Positions 44,283-56,657 of a DNA stretch of 64,000 nt are shown in pieces; the first letter of the stretch is position 1, and each line of letters starts with the position of its first letter. The DNA is from Alkalihalobacillus sp. YIM B00296 (GTDB lineage Bacteria > Bacillota > Bacilli > Bacillales > Fictibacillaceae), in NCBI RefSeq assembly GCF_020179385.1, contig NZ_JAIBLJ010000013.1, positions 34,329-98,328 on the forward strand. Reading direction: 5' to 3'. The translations under genes and the position numbers were made by a program. The notes beneath the pieces are model-generated. The model ran no database searches and had not been told where the DNA came from. It worked only from the letters and a program-made list of their open reading frames with translations.

Positions 44283-45270
44283 CAGCAAACCGCATGCGAT
44301 AGGACTGGATATCGGCGGAACCACTATTACTGGGGCAATCATCAACAAAACAGGAGATATCCTTGAAAAAATATCCATTGATACCAATCCGGAAACCTGT
44401 CCAGATGAGGTGTTAGAGAGAGTCTATAGGATGATTGATGCGCTGTTGGATAATAGCAATGTCCCAATAGATGAAATAGCTGGAATCGGTGTAGCCGCAG
44501 CTGGAGTCATCGACTCGAAAGAAAAGGTGATTGTTTTTGCCAACAATCTCGGCTGGCGAAATGTTCCGATCGGCAAATTGCTTGGTGATCGCTTTGATTT
44601 TCCAGTCAAGCTGACCAATGATGCGAATGCGGCTGCTGTCGCGGAGTGGATTTGGGGGGAGGGAAGAGGCTGCCAAAATATGATTTATATTACGGTAAGC
44701 ACTGGTATCGGTTCTGGCATCATAAGCGGCGGTCGCATGATCACAGGTAGCGACGATAGTGGCGGTGAATTTGGACATATTTCGATCAATCCAGATGGAC
44801 CACAGTGTTTATGCGGAAATAGAGGATGTATTGAAAGGTATGCTTCAGGCACTGCTATTGCTGAAAGGGTTCAAAGCCAACTTGAGGACGGACCGCACCG
44901 CAAAACGTTTTTTGGCTATGAAAAAGCAAGCCTGCTCACTTCTGAAATAGTAGGAAAAGCAGCGGAACATGGAGACGAGCTTGCATTGAGTGCATTTAAG
45001 GAGGCAGGCTTCTATCTTGGAATAGGGATGACCAATCTGATCAACCTGTTTAATCCTGAGGTGATCATTCTTGGTGGAGGCGTCATGAAAGCCCAACACT
45101 TTATGCTTCCCACAATAAAAGAAACGATCAACGAAAGAGGAATAGCGGCTTTGACGAAGCGGGTGCAAGTATCCATTTCCTATTTGGAACAAGAAGGAGG
45201 CGTTCTAGGTGGCGCAGGCCTATTCTTTATTGATCAACCAAGCTTAACTAATAACCTCTCCTATATTTAG
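44275..45270 (+). CDS. ROK-family sugar kinase (glucokinase-like)
   Basis: 331 residues without a DNA-binding domain. Phosphate-binding AIGLDIGGTTITGAIINKTG, the catalytic Asp in LTNDANAAAVAEW, and the zinc-binding CLCGNRGCIERY are all present, with GEFGHISI just before it, so it should be an active hexose kinase. It phosphorylates the product of the upstream isomerase/oxidoreductases or serves as a glucokinase. AGGAGG lies within the upstream gene, and ATG 44275 overlaps the isomerase by 8 bp. Last gene of its operon. Confidence 0.92.
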   Translation: MNNSKPHAIGLDIGGTTITGAIINKTGDILEKISIDTNPETCPDEVLERVYRMIDALLDNSNVPIDEIAGIGVAAAGVIDSKEKVIVFANNLGWRNVPIGKLLGDRFDFPVKLTNDANAAAVAEWIWGEGRGCQNMIYITVSTGIGSGIISGGRMITGSDDSGGEFGHISINPDGPQCLCGNRGCIERYASGTAIAERVQSQLEDGPHRKTFFGYEKASLLTSEIVGKAAEHGDELALSAFKEAGFYLGIGMTNLINLFNPEVIILGGGVMKAQHFMLPTIKETINERGIAALTKRVQVSISYLEQEGGVLGGAGLFFIDQPSLTNNLSYI

Positions 45271-45288
45271 GAAGAGTAGAATTTTTTA

Positions 45289-45385
45289 CATTATAAGAAA
45301 GCATAAATATTTCTTAAGTATCAGTGCAACTAAGGCTCAGCCGTCGCCACAGGCTTTGCTTTGCCAAGTTTTCTTTAAAGGTGTA
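45289..45385 (+). repeat. second intergenic repeat family, copy 1
   Basis: TATAAG-AAG-CATAAATATTT, then AGTATCAGTGCAACTAAGG, a GC-rich inverted part, and CCAAGTTTTCTTTAAA. About three quarters identical by eye to 51600-51690. Confidence 0.7.
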
Positions 45386-45429
45386 ACAGGGACTTGCGCT
45401 TTTGGCCTCATAGTAGAAAAAGTATACCT

Positions 45430-45476
45430 GGGGATTGTAGGAAGAGGAAAAGACCTTCCGACAATCCCCTGTTTTG
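45430..45476. terminator. bidirectional terminator
   Basis: GGGGATTGT-a-GGAAG...CTTCC-g-ACAATCCCC followed by TGTTTTG. Between the convergent ROK kinase gene and the membrane-protein gene. Confidence 0.8.
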
Positions 45477-45491
45477 TTGTTACCGATGCTG

Positions 45492-46064
45492 CTATTTCGC
45501 TTCCTCGGTTTTCAACTCTTCAAAGTGTTTGCCCATAACAAGGAAGGATCCAATTAGATACACTAAAAAGTATATAGGGAGAGAATAAATGGAGCTCCAA
45601 TTAATTGGTTTATAATATCCCAGCCATTGAAAAATCGGTTCACCAATGAAAGCTCCAATAATTGAATAGAGCATCGCTTTTAAAATAGGGGACATCTTCG
45701 GTTTGATCTGTAAAAAGAACATAAAGATCACTGGAAGAAGGCATAAATCCCAGGGGATGAAAGAAGGTAAAAATGGCGCGACTTCATACCTATAATCCCA
45801 CAAGCCTAAATCCGCTCCAAAGGAATCAAGAAGCATTGAGCCCGTAATAATATAAAACGCTCCACATAATAATCGGTTGGTACTCTCTTTTTTCCTGAAT
45901 TTCCACCATAATAACCATGGGAGGATTGAAAGCAAGACACTTAAACACCATTGCCATGATAGAAGCTCATATTCAAACCATATTTGACGATCTTTGTCGT
46001 TAGCATGAGCTAATTTCTTATAAACGTCATCTATTTTTGCAGCGACTTCTTCTGGAATAATCAT
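45492..46064 (-). CDS. CBO0543-like membrane protein
   Basis: 190 residues with five to six hydrophobic helices after a short charged N-terminus (MIIPEEVAAKIDDVYKKLAH). Helices include CLSVLLSILPWLLWW and LCLLPVIFMFFLQIKP. The FGADLGLWDYRYEVAPFLPS loop recalls the CBO0543 family of small membrane proteins of unknown role found in bacilli and clostridia. ATG 46064 has an AGGTGGGG site. Convergent with the sugar operon. No functional partner visible. Confidence 0.8.
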   Translation of the reverse strand: MIIPEEVAAKIDDVYKKLAHANDKDRQIWFEYELLSWQWCLSVLLSILPWLLWWKFRKKESTNRLLCGAFYIITGSMLLDSFGADLGLWDYRYEVAPFLPSFIPWDLCLLPVIFMFFLQIKPKMSPILKAMLYSIIGAFIGEPIFQWLGYYKPINWSSIYSLPIYFLVYLIGSFLVMGKHFEELKTEEAK

Positions 46065-46706
46065 ATTTCCCCACCTTTTTCATAACTGAAAATAATACAA
46101 TAAAAAGACTCTATTTTCATTTCCTATTCCTATTCTTTGTTTTGATCCTATAAAGGTATACTTCTAAATATAACTTGGACATTTCTATTTTCATCTGCTT
46201 GTACCTATTATTTTTATGGAGAATGTTTCATATTAATTTTAGATTACTCGTATAGAAGAAATAGACGAATGGGATAAAGTTAAAAAATTTGTCCGGAAAG
46301 TTGGTATTTAAAAGACGCGGTTTGGAGGAAAAGATCAAACAGATTGATGGAATCGTTACGGTCCATATCATTTAACTTGTTATAAAAGAACATAGAACGA
46401 AGATTTATACTCCTATAAAATTCATATAATGAAGGGCGATTTGCAGCTTAACGCAATCGCTCTTTTCTTTAAAGAAAACAAAAATATGTATTTTTCTTAG
46501 CGGTATTTAAAATTTTTATATTACTTTTAAAAATAAATGTATGTGGGATATGGAATTGTGGGTTTACGACCGTACGAAAAGAATTTAAAATAAAAGTATC
46601 AGAAATTTTTAAAAAATCTAATAATATATACTTTGTAGCACTTCTTTTTTGGAGGTATGTTAAAAACGAAAGCTCAAATTAGCGACTTATCAAGGGAGAG
46701 ATTGTT
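46065..46706. other. 642-bp gap with gene scraps
   Basis: At about 46240-46375 the plus strand has two short coding-like pieces in different frames (RIEEIDEWDKVKKFVRKVGI and LEEKIKQIDGIVTVHII, then stop), the relic of a small protein. A hairpin at 46432 and the leader of the response-regulator gene follow. Confidence 0.4.
46432..46470 (+). terminator. hairpin/terminator in gap
   Basis: GGGCGATT-tgcagcttaacgc-AATCGCTC followed by TTTTCTTT, a common Bacillales type of terminator. Confidence 0.7.
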
Positions 46707-48248
46707 ATGAGTGGTCTTTACAGGGTTTTAGTGGTTGATGATGAAATGCTGATCAGGCAAGGAATCATCAATTATATAAATTGGGAAAAAGAAGGTTTTC
46801 AGATTGTTGGGGAGGCTTCCAATGGGGATGAGGCTCTGCAATTGATTGAAAAAGAACGCCCAAATATCATCATAACTGATGTTGTTATGCCAGGTATGGA
46901 TGGAATCGAATTAGTTAGAGTGGTGAAAGAGCAGTATCCAGCCATTGAAATCATTGTATTAAGCAGTTTTGAGAATTTTGATTATGTCCGCTCTACGTTT
47001 CAAAATGGTGTAGCCGATTACATATTAAAACCGAAATTGAAGGGTGAAGTGTTACTTGAAACATTACGGAAAATTGTACCAGAGCCTTCAAGTTTCTGTG
47101 AAACAAAGCAAAGCCCGCCTTCTATGGAAGAACTATTGAAAAAGAGTATACTCGGATATTCCTTGACGAGTAAAGATGAAACATTGATAGAAGGATTTCC
47201 TTATAGCCACTTCAACCTTATAGCGGTTTGCAGTCTGGAGAATAAAGAAAACCTATTAACCTTTAAGGAAGTCAGCAATCAGCTGATGGAACAGACCATT
47301 CAGATGGAAATTTTTTTCATTCCATCGGATATAGACGATTCCATTGTCGTGCTTCTTAATCATGACCTTGAACAGCTGCAATCGATCAAACAAAGCCTAA
47401 CAAATATAGCTGAGCAGCATAGAAGATCAGAAGCGAATACCTTCTGGTTAATGAGTGTCCCATTTTCATCCATTCATGAGCTGAAAACAGTCTACGAGGA
47501 TAACTTGTTAAAGATGAAAGACTACCTGTTTTATCTGTCTGATCATCCGTTGTTAATTTATGATTCTTTGCCTGAGGTGGAAAAATACAATACACCGTTT
47601 GATTTAAGTCGGTTCATTGATCTCTTTAAGCAGAAAAGATTCGAGGTTGCGGTCCGTTCCTTAAAGGATCATGTCAACTTTTTATCACGTGATTATACGA
47701 TTGATATATTTGAGTTCAAGTCCTGGCTGGAAAATATCATTTTTAATATGATCATCCTTTTAGGAAATATGAAGTACGATGTGGAAGAGTTGGAGACTGC
47801 AAAGTACGACTATTTTACAGTTATTAATGAAGCGAAGCATGCCAAAAAGGCGATTGCCCACTTTGATGATTTCCTGGAGGAGGTCCAAACTATTCTTGCA
47901 GTAAATGACAGTAACGATCACCCGCTTAACATGAAATCGTTGTTGCAATATATTGAAGATCACTATGCAGAGCCACTCTCTTTAACCATACTAGCTGAAC
48001 ATTTTCACTTCAATCCTTCCTATTTATCGAGTTATTTCAGCACTCACCTCAAGGTAGGATTCTGTGATTATCTAAATCAAGTGAGAATAGCAAAGGCAAA
48101 ACAGATCCTGGAATCCAGCTCTGCTTCCGTAAGCCAGGTAAGTGAAATGGTGGGATACTCTGAACCCAGTTACTTTTGCAAAGTATTTAAACGTTTAGAA
48201 GGGTCATCTCCTGGCAGGTACCGTAAGAAAGCTCCGGTAATGAATTGA
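46707..48248 (+). CDS. YesN-type response regulator (receiver + AraC HTH)
   Basis: 513 residues. The N-terminal CheY-like receiver has VVDDEMLIRQGI, the phospho-acceptor D58 in IIITDVVMPGMDG and the conserved K in YILKPKLKG. A long linker domain follows (about 140-400). The C-terminal AraC double HTH (SLTILAEHFHFNPSYLSSYF, then VSEMVGYSEPSYFCKVFKR) binds DNA. With the kinase gene that follows at once it forms a sugar-sensing two-component system of the YesMN/LytS type, which in bacilli governs carbohydrate ABC operons. Likely target: the galactan operon at 50183-61424. ATG 46707 has an AAGGGAGAG site. Confidence 0.94.
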   Translation: MSGLYRVLVVDDEMLIRQGIINYINWEKEGFQIVGEASNGDEALQLIEKERPNIIITDVVMPGMDGIELVRVVKEQYPAIEIIVLSSFENFDYVRSTFQNGVADYILKPKLKGEVLLETLRKIVPEPSSFCETKQSPPSMEELLKKSILGYSLTSKDETLIEGFPYSHFNLIAVCSLENKENLLTFKEVSNQLMEQTIQMEIFFIPSDIDDSIVVLLNHDLEQLQSIKQSLTNIAEQHRRSEANTFWLMSVPFSSIHELKTVYEDNLLKMKDYLFYLSDHPLLIYDSLPEVEKYNTPFDLSRFIDLFKQKRFEVAVRSLKDHVNFLSRDYTIDIFEFKSWLENIIFNMIILLGNMKYDVEELETAKYDYFTVINEAKHAKKAIAHFDDFLEEVQTILAVNDSNDHPLNMKSLLQYIEDHYAEPLSLTILAEHFHFNPSYLSSYFSTHLKVGFCDYLNQVRIAKAKQILESSSASVSQVSEMVGYSEPSYFCKVFKRLEGSSPGRYRKKAPVMN

Positions 48249-48256
48249 GGACAATA

Positions 48257-50077
48257 ATGAAGAGGTTCATAAGAGCGGTTCAAAATAACAATCTATTCAT
48301 TAAGATGTTTCTCGTCATGGTCATCAGTATCATTTCTGTTTCGGTACTTATTACCTTCAGTACATTTCGTATGTCCAATAACCTATTCATGGAGACATTC
48401 AGCATAACTAACACGAAAGTGCTTAACCAGATCAAAAAGCAATTCGAATCTTACAGCTATTCCGTGGTTTTCAGAGTAATCAACGTGCAGAACAATGGGA
48501 CGATCAAGCGGTTGTTGACACGAGAGGATATCAGCTCGATCGAAGCCTCCAATTCCTTTTATACGATAGAAGATCAGATGGAACGAATCTATTCAGAAGA
48601 TCCGAATGAGGCAAACCTGATCATATTAGGCAAAAACAGACGGTTGTTCAATATGAAATATATGAATTGGCCTGTATCCGCTGACAACTTGATCGACCAT
48701 CGGATCACTCAAAATACGAAGGCGAAACCGAATGAGATTCTCTATCAATTTATTCCAGACAGCGAAATTACCAATGGAAGGCCGATGATCGTAGCGACAA
48801 AGGCGCTTACGGAGAGGTCTACCAATAATATTTATGGTTATGTATACATTCCTATTCGAGAACGGGACCTGAGAGGATTTTATGAAGGCTATACGAGCGA
48901 AGGAAACAGTGTCTTAGTAGTGGATGGCAACGGATCGATCATCTCAAGTAACGAACAAGAATTAATCGGACAAGATGCACAGGACTTGCTTGCGCATGCT
49001 GAAGAAACAGAAGAAAACGGCTTGGAGTATCAAGATGTCCACGTATTCGGCAAAGATTATATGTTATTGGCGGAGGCTTTGCCAGCACTCGATATGTATC
49101 TTGTCAATCTGATCGACAAAGAGATGGTCATTGATAATTTGATCGATACAAAAGAAATCGTCCTCATAAGCATAGGCATTGTCCTGCTCGCAGTCGGGGT
49201 CGTTTTCATCATATCCAGAAGAATGACTACGTCGATAAGCAAGCTTGTAAGACAGATTTCCGATATGGCGAAGTATGACTTCAGTAAACCTGTCGAGGAA
49301 AGCGGTGGTTATGAAGCGAGGAAAATTGCCCAGGCATTCAACTATATGCTCAATGAATTGCAGGAGCATGTAGAAGTTTTGCTGAAGACACAGCGCAAGC
49401 AGCGGAAATCTGAACTGGAGGCTCTTCAATATCAGATTAATCCGCATTTTCTCTATAACACGTTGACGTCCGTTAAATTCCTGGTGAAGGAAGGAAAAAA
49501 GGGAGCGGCGTTCGATACAATTGATGCTTTGATACCATTGCTGCAAAATGCGCTTGGGAATGTGGATGAGACGATTTCAGTTGAACAAGAGGTTACGAAT
49601 ATAAAAAACTATGTCTTGATCAATCAAACGAGATATGGAGATAGAGTCAAAGTGAATACACTCATTTCCCCAGATTGTCTCCACTATCATTTACCAAAGC
49701 TGGTGATCCAACCATTCATAGAAAATGCTTTCTTCCATGGATTCACAAAAAAGAAACAAGGGTTCATTCAAATCCTGATTGCTAAGCGGGACCATAAGCT
49801 TATTTGCGAGGTGATCGACACGGGGGATGGCATGCAGGTAGACAAAATGCAAAGCAATAAAGGAAAGAGACAACTGTTCAGCGGGATCGGAATCCGAAAC
49901 GTTCATGAACGGATTCAATTATTGTTCGGTCATGCATATGGTGTGCAAGTATCCAGTGAATTGAAAAAAGGAACAAAAGTAAAAATCGTCTTACCTTTGT
50001 TAGAAGAAATTACTAAAAATAATACAAAACCTAAAAATAATGCCAAAAACGATTTTCTTCACGGAGAAAATTTCTAA
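48257..50077 (+). CDS. YesM-type sensor histidine kinase
   Basis: 606 residues. The upstream TTG at 48245 overlaps the regulator stop. ATG 48257 fits the GAGG site better. An N-terminal membrane helix (about residues 17-38), an extracellular Cache-like sensor domain to about 290, a second helix (VLISIGIVLLAVGVVFII), HAMP (ISRRMTTSISKLVRQISDMA), then the His_kinase domain with the phospho-acceptor H397 in YQINPHFLYNTLT and an HATPase end with GIGIRNVHERIQLLFG. It probably senses an extracellular or ABC-bound galacto-oligosaccharide signal and phosphorylates the regulator encoded just before it. A weak terminator follows. Confidence 0.94.
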   Translation: MKRFIRAVQNNNLFIKMFLVMVISIISVSVLITFSTFRMSNNLFMETFSITNTKVLNQIKKQFESYSYSVVFRVINVQNNGTIKRLLTREDISSIEASNSFYTIEDQMERIYSEDPNEANLIILGKNRRLFNMKYMNWPVSADNLIDHRITQNTKAKPNEILYQFIPDSEITNGRPMIVATKALTERSTNNIYGYVYIPIRERDLRGFYEGYTSEGNSVLVVDGNGSIISSNEQELIGQDAQDLLAHAEETEENGLEYQDVHVFGKDYMLLAEALPALDMYLVNLIDKEMVIDNLIDTKEIVLISIGIVLLAVGVVFIISRRMTTSISKLVRQISDMAKYDFSKPVEESGGYEARKIAQAFNYMLNELQEHVEVLLKTQRKQRKSELEALQYQINPHFLYNTLTSVKFLVKEGKKGAAFDTIDALIPLLQNALGNVDETISVEQEVTNIKNYVLINQTRYGDRVKVNTLISPDCLHYHLPKLVIQPFIENAFFHGFTKKKQGFIQILIAKRDHKLICEVIDTGDGMQVDKMQSNKGKRQLFSGIGIRNVHERIQLLFGHAYGVQVSSELKKGTKVKIVLPLLEEITKNNTKPKNNAKNDFLHGENF

Positions 50078-50097
50078 AAATAGTTAAATAAATTTCT

Positions 50098-50123
50098 AAA
50101 GATCGTTCTAACGGTCTTTTTTT
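50098..50123 (+). terminator. terminator after kinase gene
   Basis: AGATCGTT-ct-AACGGTCT followed by TTTTTTG. Short stem with one wobble pair. Confidence 0.6.
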
Positions 50124-50151
50124 GTTGGTGTTATCATTGAAGCAAGCAAAA

Positions 50152-50165
50152 TGTTAGCGCTTACA
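50152..50165 (+). promoter_or_regulatory. cre site (CcpA) of the galactan operon
   Basis: TGTTAGCGCTTACA fits the catabolite-responsive consensus TGWNANCGNTNWCA at all 14 positions and is 17 bp upstream of the binding-protein start. Carbon catabolite repression of the whole operon is expected. Confidence 0.85.
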
Positions 50166-50182
50166 AAAAAGAGGGGGTTGAA

Positions 50183-51469
50183 ATGATGAGGTTTTCCCAG
50201 TTAAGAGTTTGGTTGTTAGTGGTGGCTGTTGTCACGGTTCTTGCTTTGGCAGCATGTTCTTCTGACGAAACGGGCGGAGGAGAAGCTGAACCAGATAAAA
50301 TTACGGCCTGGGCATGGGATCCGTATTTTAACATTGCTGCTCTGGAGATTGCTAAAGAATCCTATGGTAATAAGCTAGAACTTGACGTTATCGAAAATGC
50401 TCAAGATGATATTGTGCAAAAGTTAAACACAGGACTTAGTTCAGGAAGTATGAAAGGGATGCCTAATATTGTTTTAATCGAGGATCAACGTGCCCAAGGT
50501 TTTTTACAGTCGTATCCAGATGCGTTTTTCCCGATTGATGAATACTTCAACCTAGATGATTTCGCACCGTATAAGCTGGAACCTACTAGCTTTGATGGAA
50601 AGCAGTATGGATTACCGTTTGACACAGGTGTTACTGGATTGTTCTTCCGTACCGATTACCTTAAAGAAGCTGGATACACGAAGGAAGACTTGACGAACAT
50701 AACGTGGGAAAGATACATCGAAATTGGTAAAGATGTAAAAGCGAAAACAGGTAAAGATATGATTACTCTTGATCCTAATGACTTAGGCATCATTCGTGTA
50801 ATGATTCAAAGTGCAGGTTCCTGGTATATGAAGGAAGATGGAAAAACTGTCAATCTAGTAGATAACGAACCTTTAAGAAAAGCTTTCGAAAACTATAAAG
50901 CCATGATGGAGGCAGACTTTGTCAAAGCAAACTCGGATTGGAGCCAATTCATAGCTGCATTCAACAGCGGCGATGTTGCAACCGTTCCAAGTGGCAACTG
51001 GATCGCCCCTAGCATTGAAGCGGAGGAATCACAGGCTGGTAAATGGGCAGTTGCTCCGATTCCGAAATTGGACATAGAAGGTTCTGTAAATGCATCAAAC
51101 CAGGGCGGAAGTTCGTTCTATGTGTTAAACATACCTGGGAAAGAAAAAGCAGCAGAGTTTCTTGGTAAGACCTTCGGCTCAAATAAAGATTTCTATCAGA
51201 ATCTTGTTGTTGAAGTGGGTGCCCTTGGTACATACACGCCAGCTTCAGATGGAGAAGCCTACCAGACTGAAAATGAATTCTTCGGTGGTCAATCTGTCAT
51301 TTCTGACTTTTCGAAATGGATGGAAGAGATCCCGAGCGTAAACTACGGCTTGCATACCTATGCTATTGAAGATATTTTAGCAGCTGAAATGCAAAACTAT
51401 CTAAAAGGAAAAAGCCTGGATGACGTATTGGCAGATGCACAGGCACAGGCTGAAGCACAACTGAAATGA
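50183..51469 (+). CDS. ABC sugar-binding lipoprotein
   Basis: 428 residues. Signal peptide VWLLVVAVVTVLALAACSSD with lipobox LALAAC (lipid-anchored Cys about residue 25), then a glycine/acid linker and a family-1 extracellular solute-binding domain (GLPFDTGVTGLFFRTDYLKE, SGNWIAPSIEAEESQAGKWA). It would bind galacto-oligosaccharides at the membrane surface and deliver them to the permeases at 51723 and 52646, corresponding to GanS of B. subtilis by context. No ATPase gene is present, so a shared MsmX-type ATPase is expected. GAGGGGG precedes ATG 50183. Confidence 0.92.
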   Translation: MMRFSQLRVWLLVVAVVTVLALAACSSDETGGGEAEPDKITAWAWDPYFNIAALEIAKESYGNKLELDVIENAQDDIVQKLNTGLSSGSMKGMPNIVLIEDQRAQGFLQSYPDAFFPIDEYFNLDDFAPYKLEPTSFDGKQYGLPFDTGVTGLFFRTDYLKEAGYTKEDLTNITWERYIEIGKDVKAKTGKDMITLDPNDLGIIRVMIQSAGSWYMKEDGKTVNLVDNEPLRKAFENYKAMMEADFVKANSDWSQFIAAFNSGDVATVPSGNWIAPSIEAEESQAGKWAVAPIPKLDIEGSVNASNQGGSSFYVLNIPGKEKAAEFLGKTFGSNKDFYQNLVVEVGALGTYTPASDGEAYQTENEFFGGQSVISDFSKWMEEIPSVNYGLHTYAIEDILAAEMQNYLKGKSLDDVLADAQAQAEAQLK

Positions 51470-51545
51470 TGCGGACAAGTATAGAAGCCTTCAAGGCCAA
51501 TCTCTTATAAGGGAAGCGCGGTTATCTAAAAAGGAAGTTCCAACG

Positions 51546-51598
51546 AATAAAGGGATTCTGCGAAAGCTTCTTGTACTTTCAAAGAATCCCTTTATTTC
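51546..51598 (+). terminator. strong hairpin between binding-protein and permease genes
   Basis: GAATAAAGGGATTCT ... AGAATCCCTTTATTTC, 15-bp arms. As a partial terminator or mRNA-stabilising 3' end it would give more binding protein than permease, a common feature of ABC operons. Confidence 0.8.
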
Positions 51599-51599
51599 A

Positions 51600-51692
51600 C
51601 TATAAGAACGTATAAATATTTTGTTAAGTATAAGTGCAACTAAGGATCGACCTTCACAAGGTTTGGCCTCACCAAGTTTTCTGTAAAATCGT
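51600..51692 (+). repeat. second intergenic repeat family, copy 2
   Basis: TATAAGAACGTATAAATATT, AGTATAAGTGCAACTAAGG, then CCAAGTTTTCTGTAAA. Aligns along its whole length with 45289-45385. It separates hairpin and permease gene within the operon. Confidence 0.7.
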
Positions 51693-51722
51693 GGCGTGTC
51701 TTATGTAAGGGGGAATGGAAAT

Positions 51723-52649
51723 ATGAGCAAAGTAGTGAAAAGAGCGAATCAACCTTATACAATCAACCTGAAGTCAACTGGCAGCCGGTTGAAAAAGAAT
51801 TATATCGGATGGCTATTCATACTGATAGCTACCGCTGGGATCTGTATCTTTTACTTTTATCCGATGGTTCAAGCCTTGCTTCTCTCTTTCCAGTCTGGAA
51901 TGGGGGCTAATCTGGAATATGTCGGATTGGATAACTATGTAAGATTATTTAAAGATCCTACCTTTATTGCCGCACTAAGGAACACGTTCATTTACTTGCT
52001 GATCCAGGTCCCGCTGATGATCATCCTGGCATTATTCCTTTCTGTGCTTTTGAATAATGCAACATTGAAATTCAAGGGATTCTTTCGTACAGCCATCTTT
52101 TTACCATGTGTAACCTCGCTTGTAGCCTATGCTGTTCTTTTTAAATACCTATTTGGTGAGAAAGGCTTGATCAACCAGTTTCTTCTTAACTTGTCAATCA
52201 TCTCTCAACCGCTGAACTGGTTGTCGGATCCTTTACTTGCCAAAATAACCATCATCATTGCCATAACATGGAGGTGGACAGGGTATAATATGATCTTCTA
52301 TTTATCTGCCCTGCAAAATATTGATAAATCGATGTATGAAGCAGCGGAAATTGACGGTGCCTCGAGCCTTCAACAATTTTTCTATATTACAGTCCCGATG
52401 TTAAAGCCTATCATTTTATTTACTTCCATCATTTCTACAATCGGCACCTTGCAAATATTTGATGAAATAATGAATATCACAAATGGTGGACCGGGAAATG
52501 CGACGCTTTCCATTTCCATGTACATCTATAACCTATCGTTTGAATACAGTCCTGATTTCGGATATGCAGCTACTGTTTCGTATGTGATTGTCATCCTGGT
52601 TGTTCTATTGTCTCTCATCCAATTTAAAGTGGCAGGTGATAAAAAGTGA
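51723..52649 (+). CDS. sugar ABC permease 1 (GanP-like)
   Basis: 308 residues from ATG 51723, which has a GGGGG site. The longer frame starts without one. Six membrane helices of the MalF/UgpA type, starting with YIGWLFILIATAGICIFYFY. The ATPase-contacting EAA loop is YEAAEIDGASSLQQFFYITV followed by PMLKP. It forms the channel with the permease encoded next, whose GTG start overlaps its stop by 4 bp. By context it takes up beta-1,4-galacto-oligosaccharides. Confidence 0.93.
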   Translation: MSKVVKRANQPYTINLKSTGSRLKKNYIGWLFILIATAGICIFYFYPMVQALLLSFQSGMGANLEYVGLDNYVRLFKDPTFIAALRNTFIYLLIQVPLMIILALFLSVLLNNATLKFKGFFRTAIFLPCVTSLVAYAVLFKYLFGEKGLINQFLLNLSIISQPLNWLSDPLLAKITIIIAITWRWTGYNMIFYLSALQNIDKSMYEAAEIDGASSLQQFFYITVPMLKPIILFTSIISTIGTLQIFDEIMNITNGGPGNATLSISMYIYNLSFEYSPDFGYAATVSYVIVILVVLLSLIQFKVAGDKK

Positions 52650-53473
52650 AAAAGTTGAAAAGCGTAGGAATATACACTTTTTTAAGCATAGCTGCCTTGG
52701 TGTCGATCTTTCCGTTCCTGTGGATGGTCGTAAGTATGACCAATAAGTCAGTGGATGTTACCAAAGGCCGATTGCTGCCGGGGAGACACTTAATCGAAAA
52801 TTTAAATGTATTATTCGAATCCGTCAACATGGTTACGGCATTAGTCAATTCAACCATTATTGCGTTAATCACCACCTTTTTGACTTTGCTGATTGGATCA
52901 CTTGCCGGTTATGGCTTTGAGATCTACCGGACACCAGGTAAAGATAAAGTGTTTAACATTCTCTTGTTATCGATGATGATTCCGTTTGCGGCGATCATGA
53001 TCCCTTTGTATCGGATATTTGGTCGTCTTTCTTCAACCGTTCCTTTCCTTGGGATTGATACATTGGCTGCCGTGATACTGCCGACTGTCATTACTGCATT
53101 TTTCATCTTTTTGTTCCGTCAGAATACCAAGATGTTTGCGAAGGAATTGGTAGAAGCAGGGAGGATAGACGGATTAAGTGAATTAGGCATCTTTTTCCGT
53201 ATTTATGTACCAACGATGAAAACGACCTATGCGGCAGCAGCGATCATCGCTTTCATGAATAGCTGGAATAATTATTTATGGCCATTGGTCGTGTTGCAAT
53301 CTCCTGAGAAGCAAACCATCCCACTGCTTATCTCTAATCTTGGCGCCGGTTATACGCCGAATTTTGGTGTCATCATGACAGCCATTGTTATCGGAACCCT
53401 TCCGACAGCCGTTGTTTTCTTCGTTATGCAGAAGTATTTCGTAGAAGGGATGATGGGATCGGTCAAAGGGTAA
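52646..53473 (+). CDS. sugar ABC permease 2 (GanQ-like)
   Basis: 275 residues, GTG start overlapping the upstream stop (GTGA), so translation is coupled. MalG/UgpE type with six helices. The EAA loop is VEAGRIDGLSELGIFFRIYV and the end YFVEGMMGSVKG is canonical. Helix segments such as NSTIIALITTFLTLLIGSLA carry no break, in contrast to the ruined homologue at 40453. Partner of the permease at 51723. Confidence 0.93.
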   Translation: MKKLKSVGIYTFLSIAALVSIFPFLWMVVSMTNKSVDVTKGRLLPGRHLIENLNVLFESVNMVTALVNSTIIALITTFLTLLIGSLAGYGFEIYRTPGKDKVFNILLLSMMIPFAAIMIPLYRIFGRLSSTVPFLGIDTLAAVILPTVITAFFIFLFRQNTKMFAKELVEAGRIDGLSELGIFFRIYVPTMKTTYAAAAIIAFMNSWNNYLWPLVVLQSPEKQTIPLLISNLGAGYTPNFGVIMTAIVIGTLPTAVVFFVMQKYFVEGMMGSVKG

Positions 53474-53502
53474 TATTTTCATTCAAATACTCGTTCTAGT
53501 AG

Positions 53503-56640
<3,138 letters not shown>

Positions 56641-56657
56641 AAGGGGATAAAGTGTAT

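Noticed and set aside
46432..46470. Riboswitch upstream of the response regulator gene
   Set aside because: Only one simple hairpin with a T-run is visible, and it is explained as a terminator. No conserved aptamer motif was recognised.
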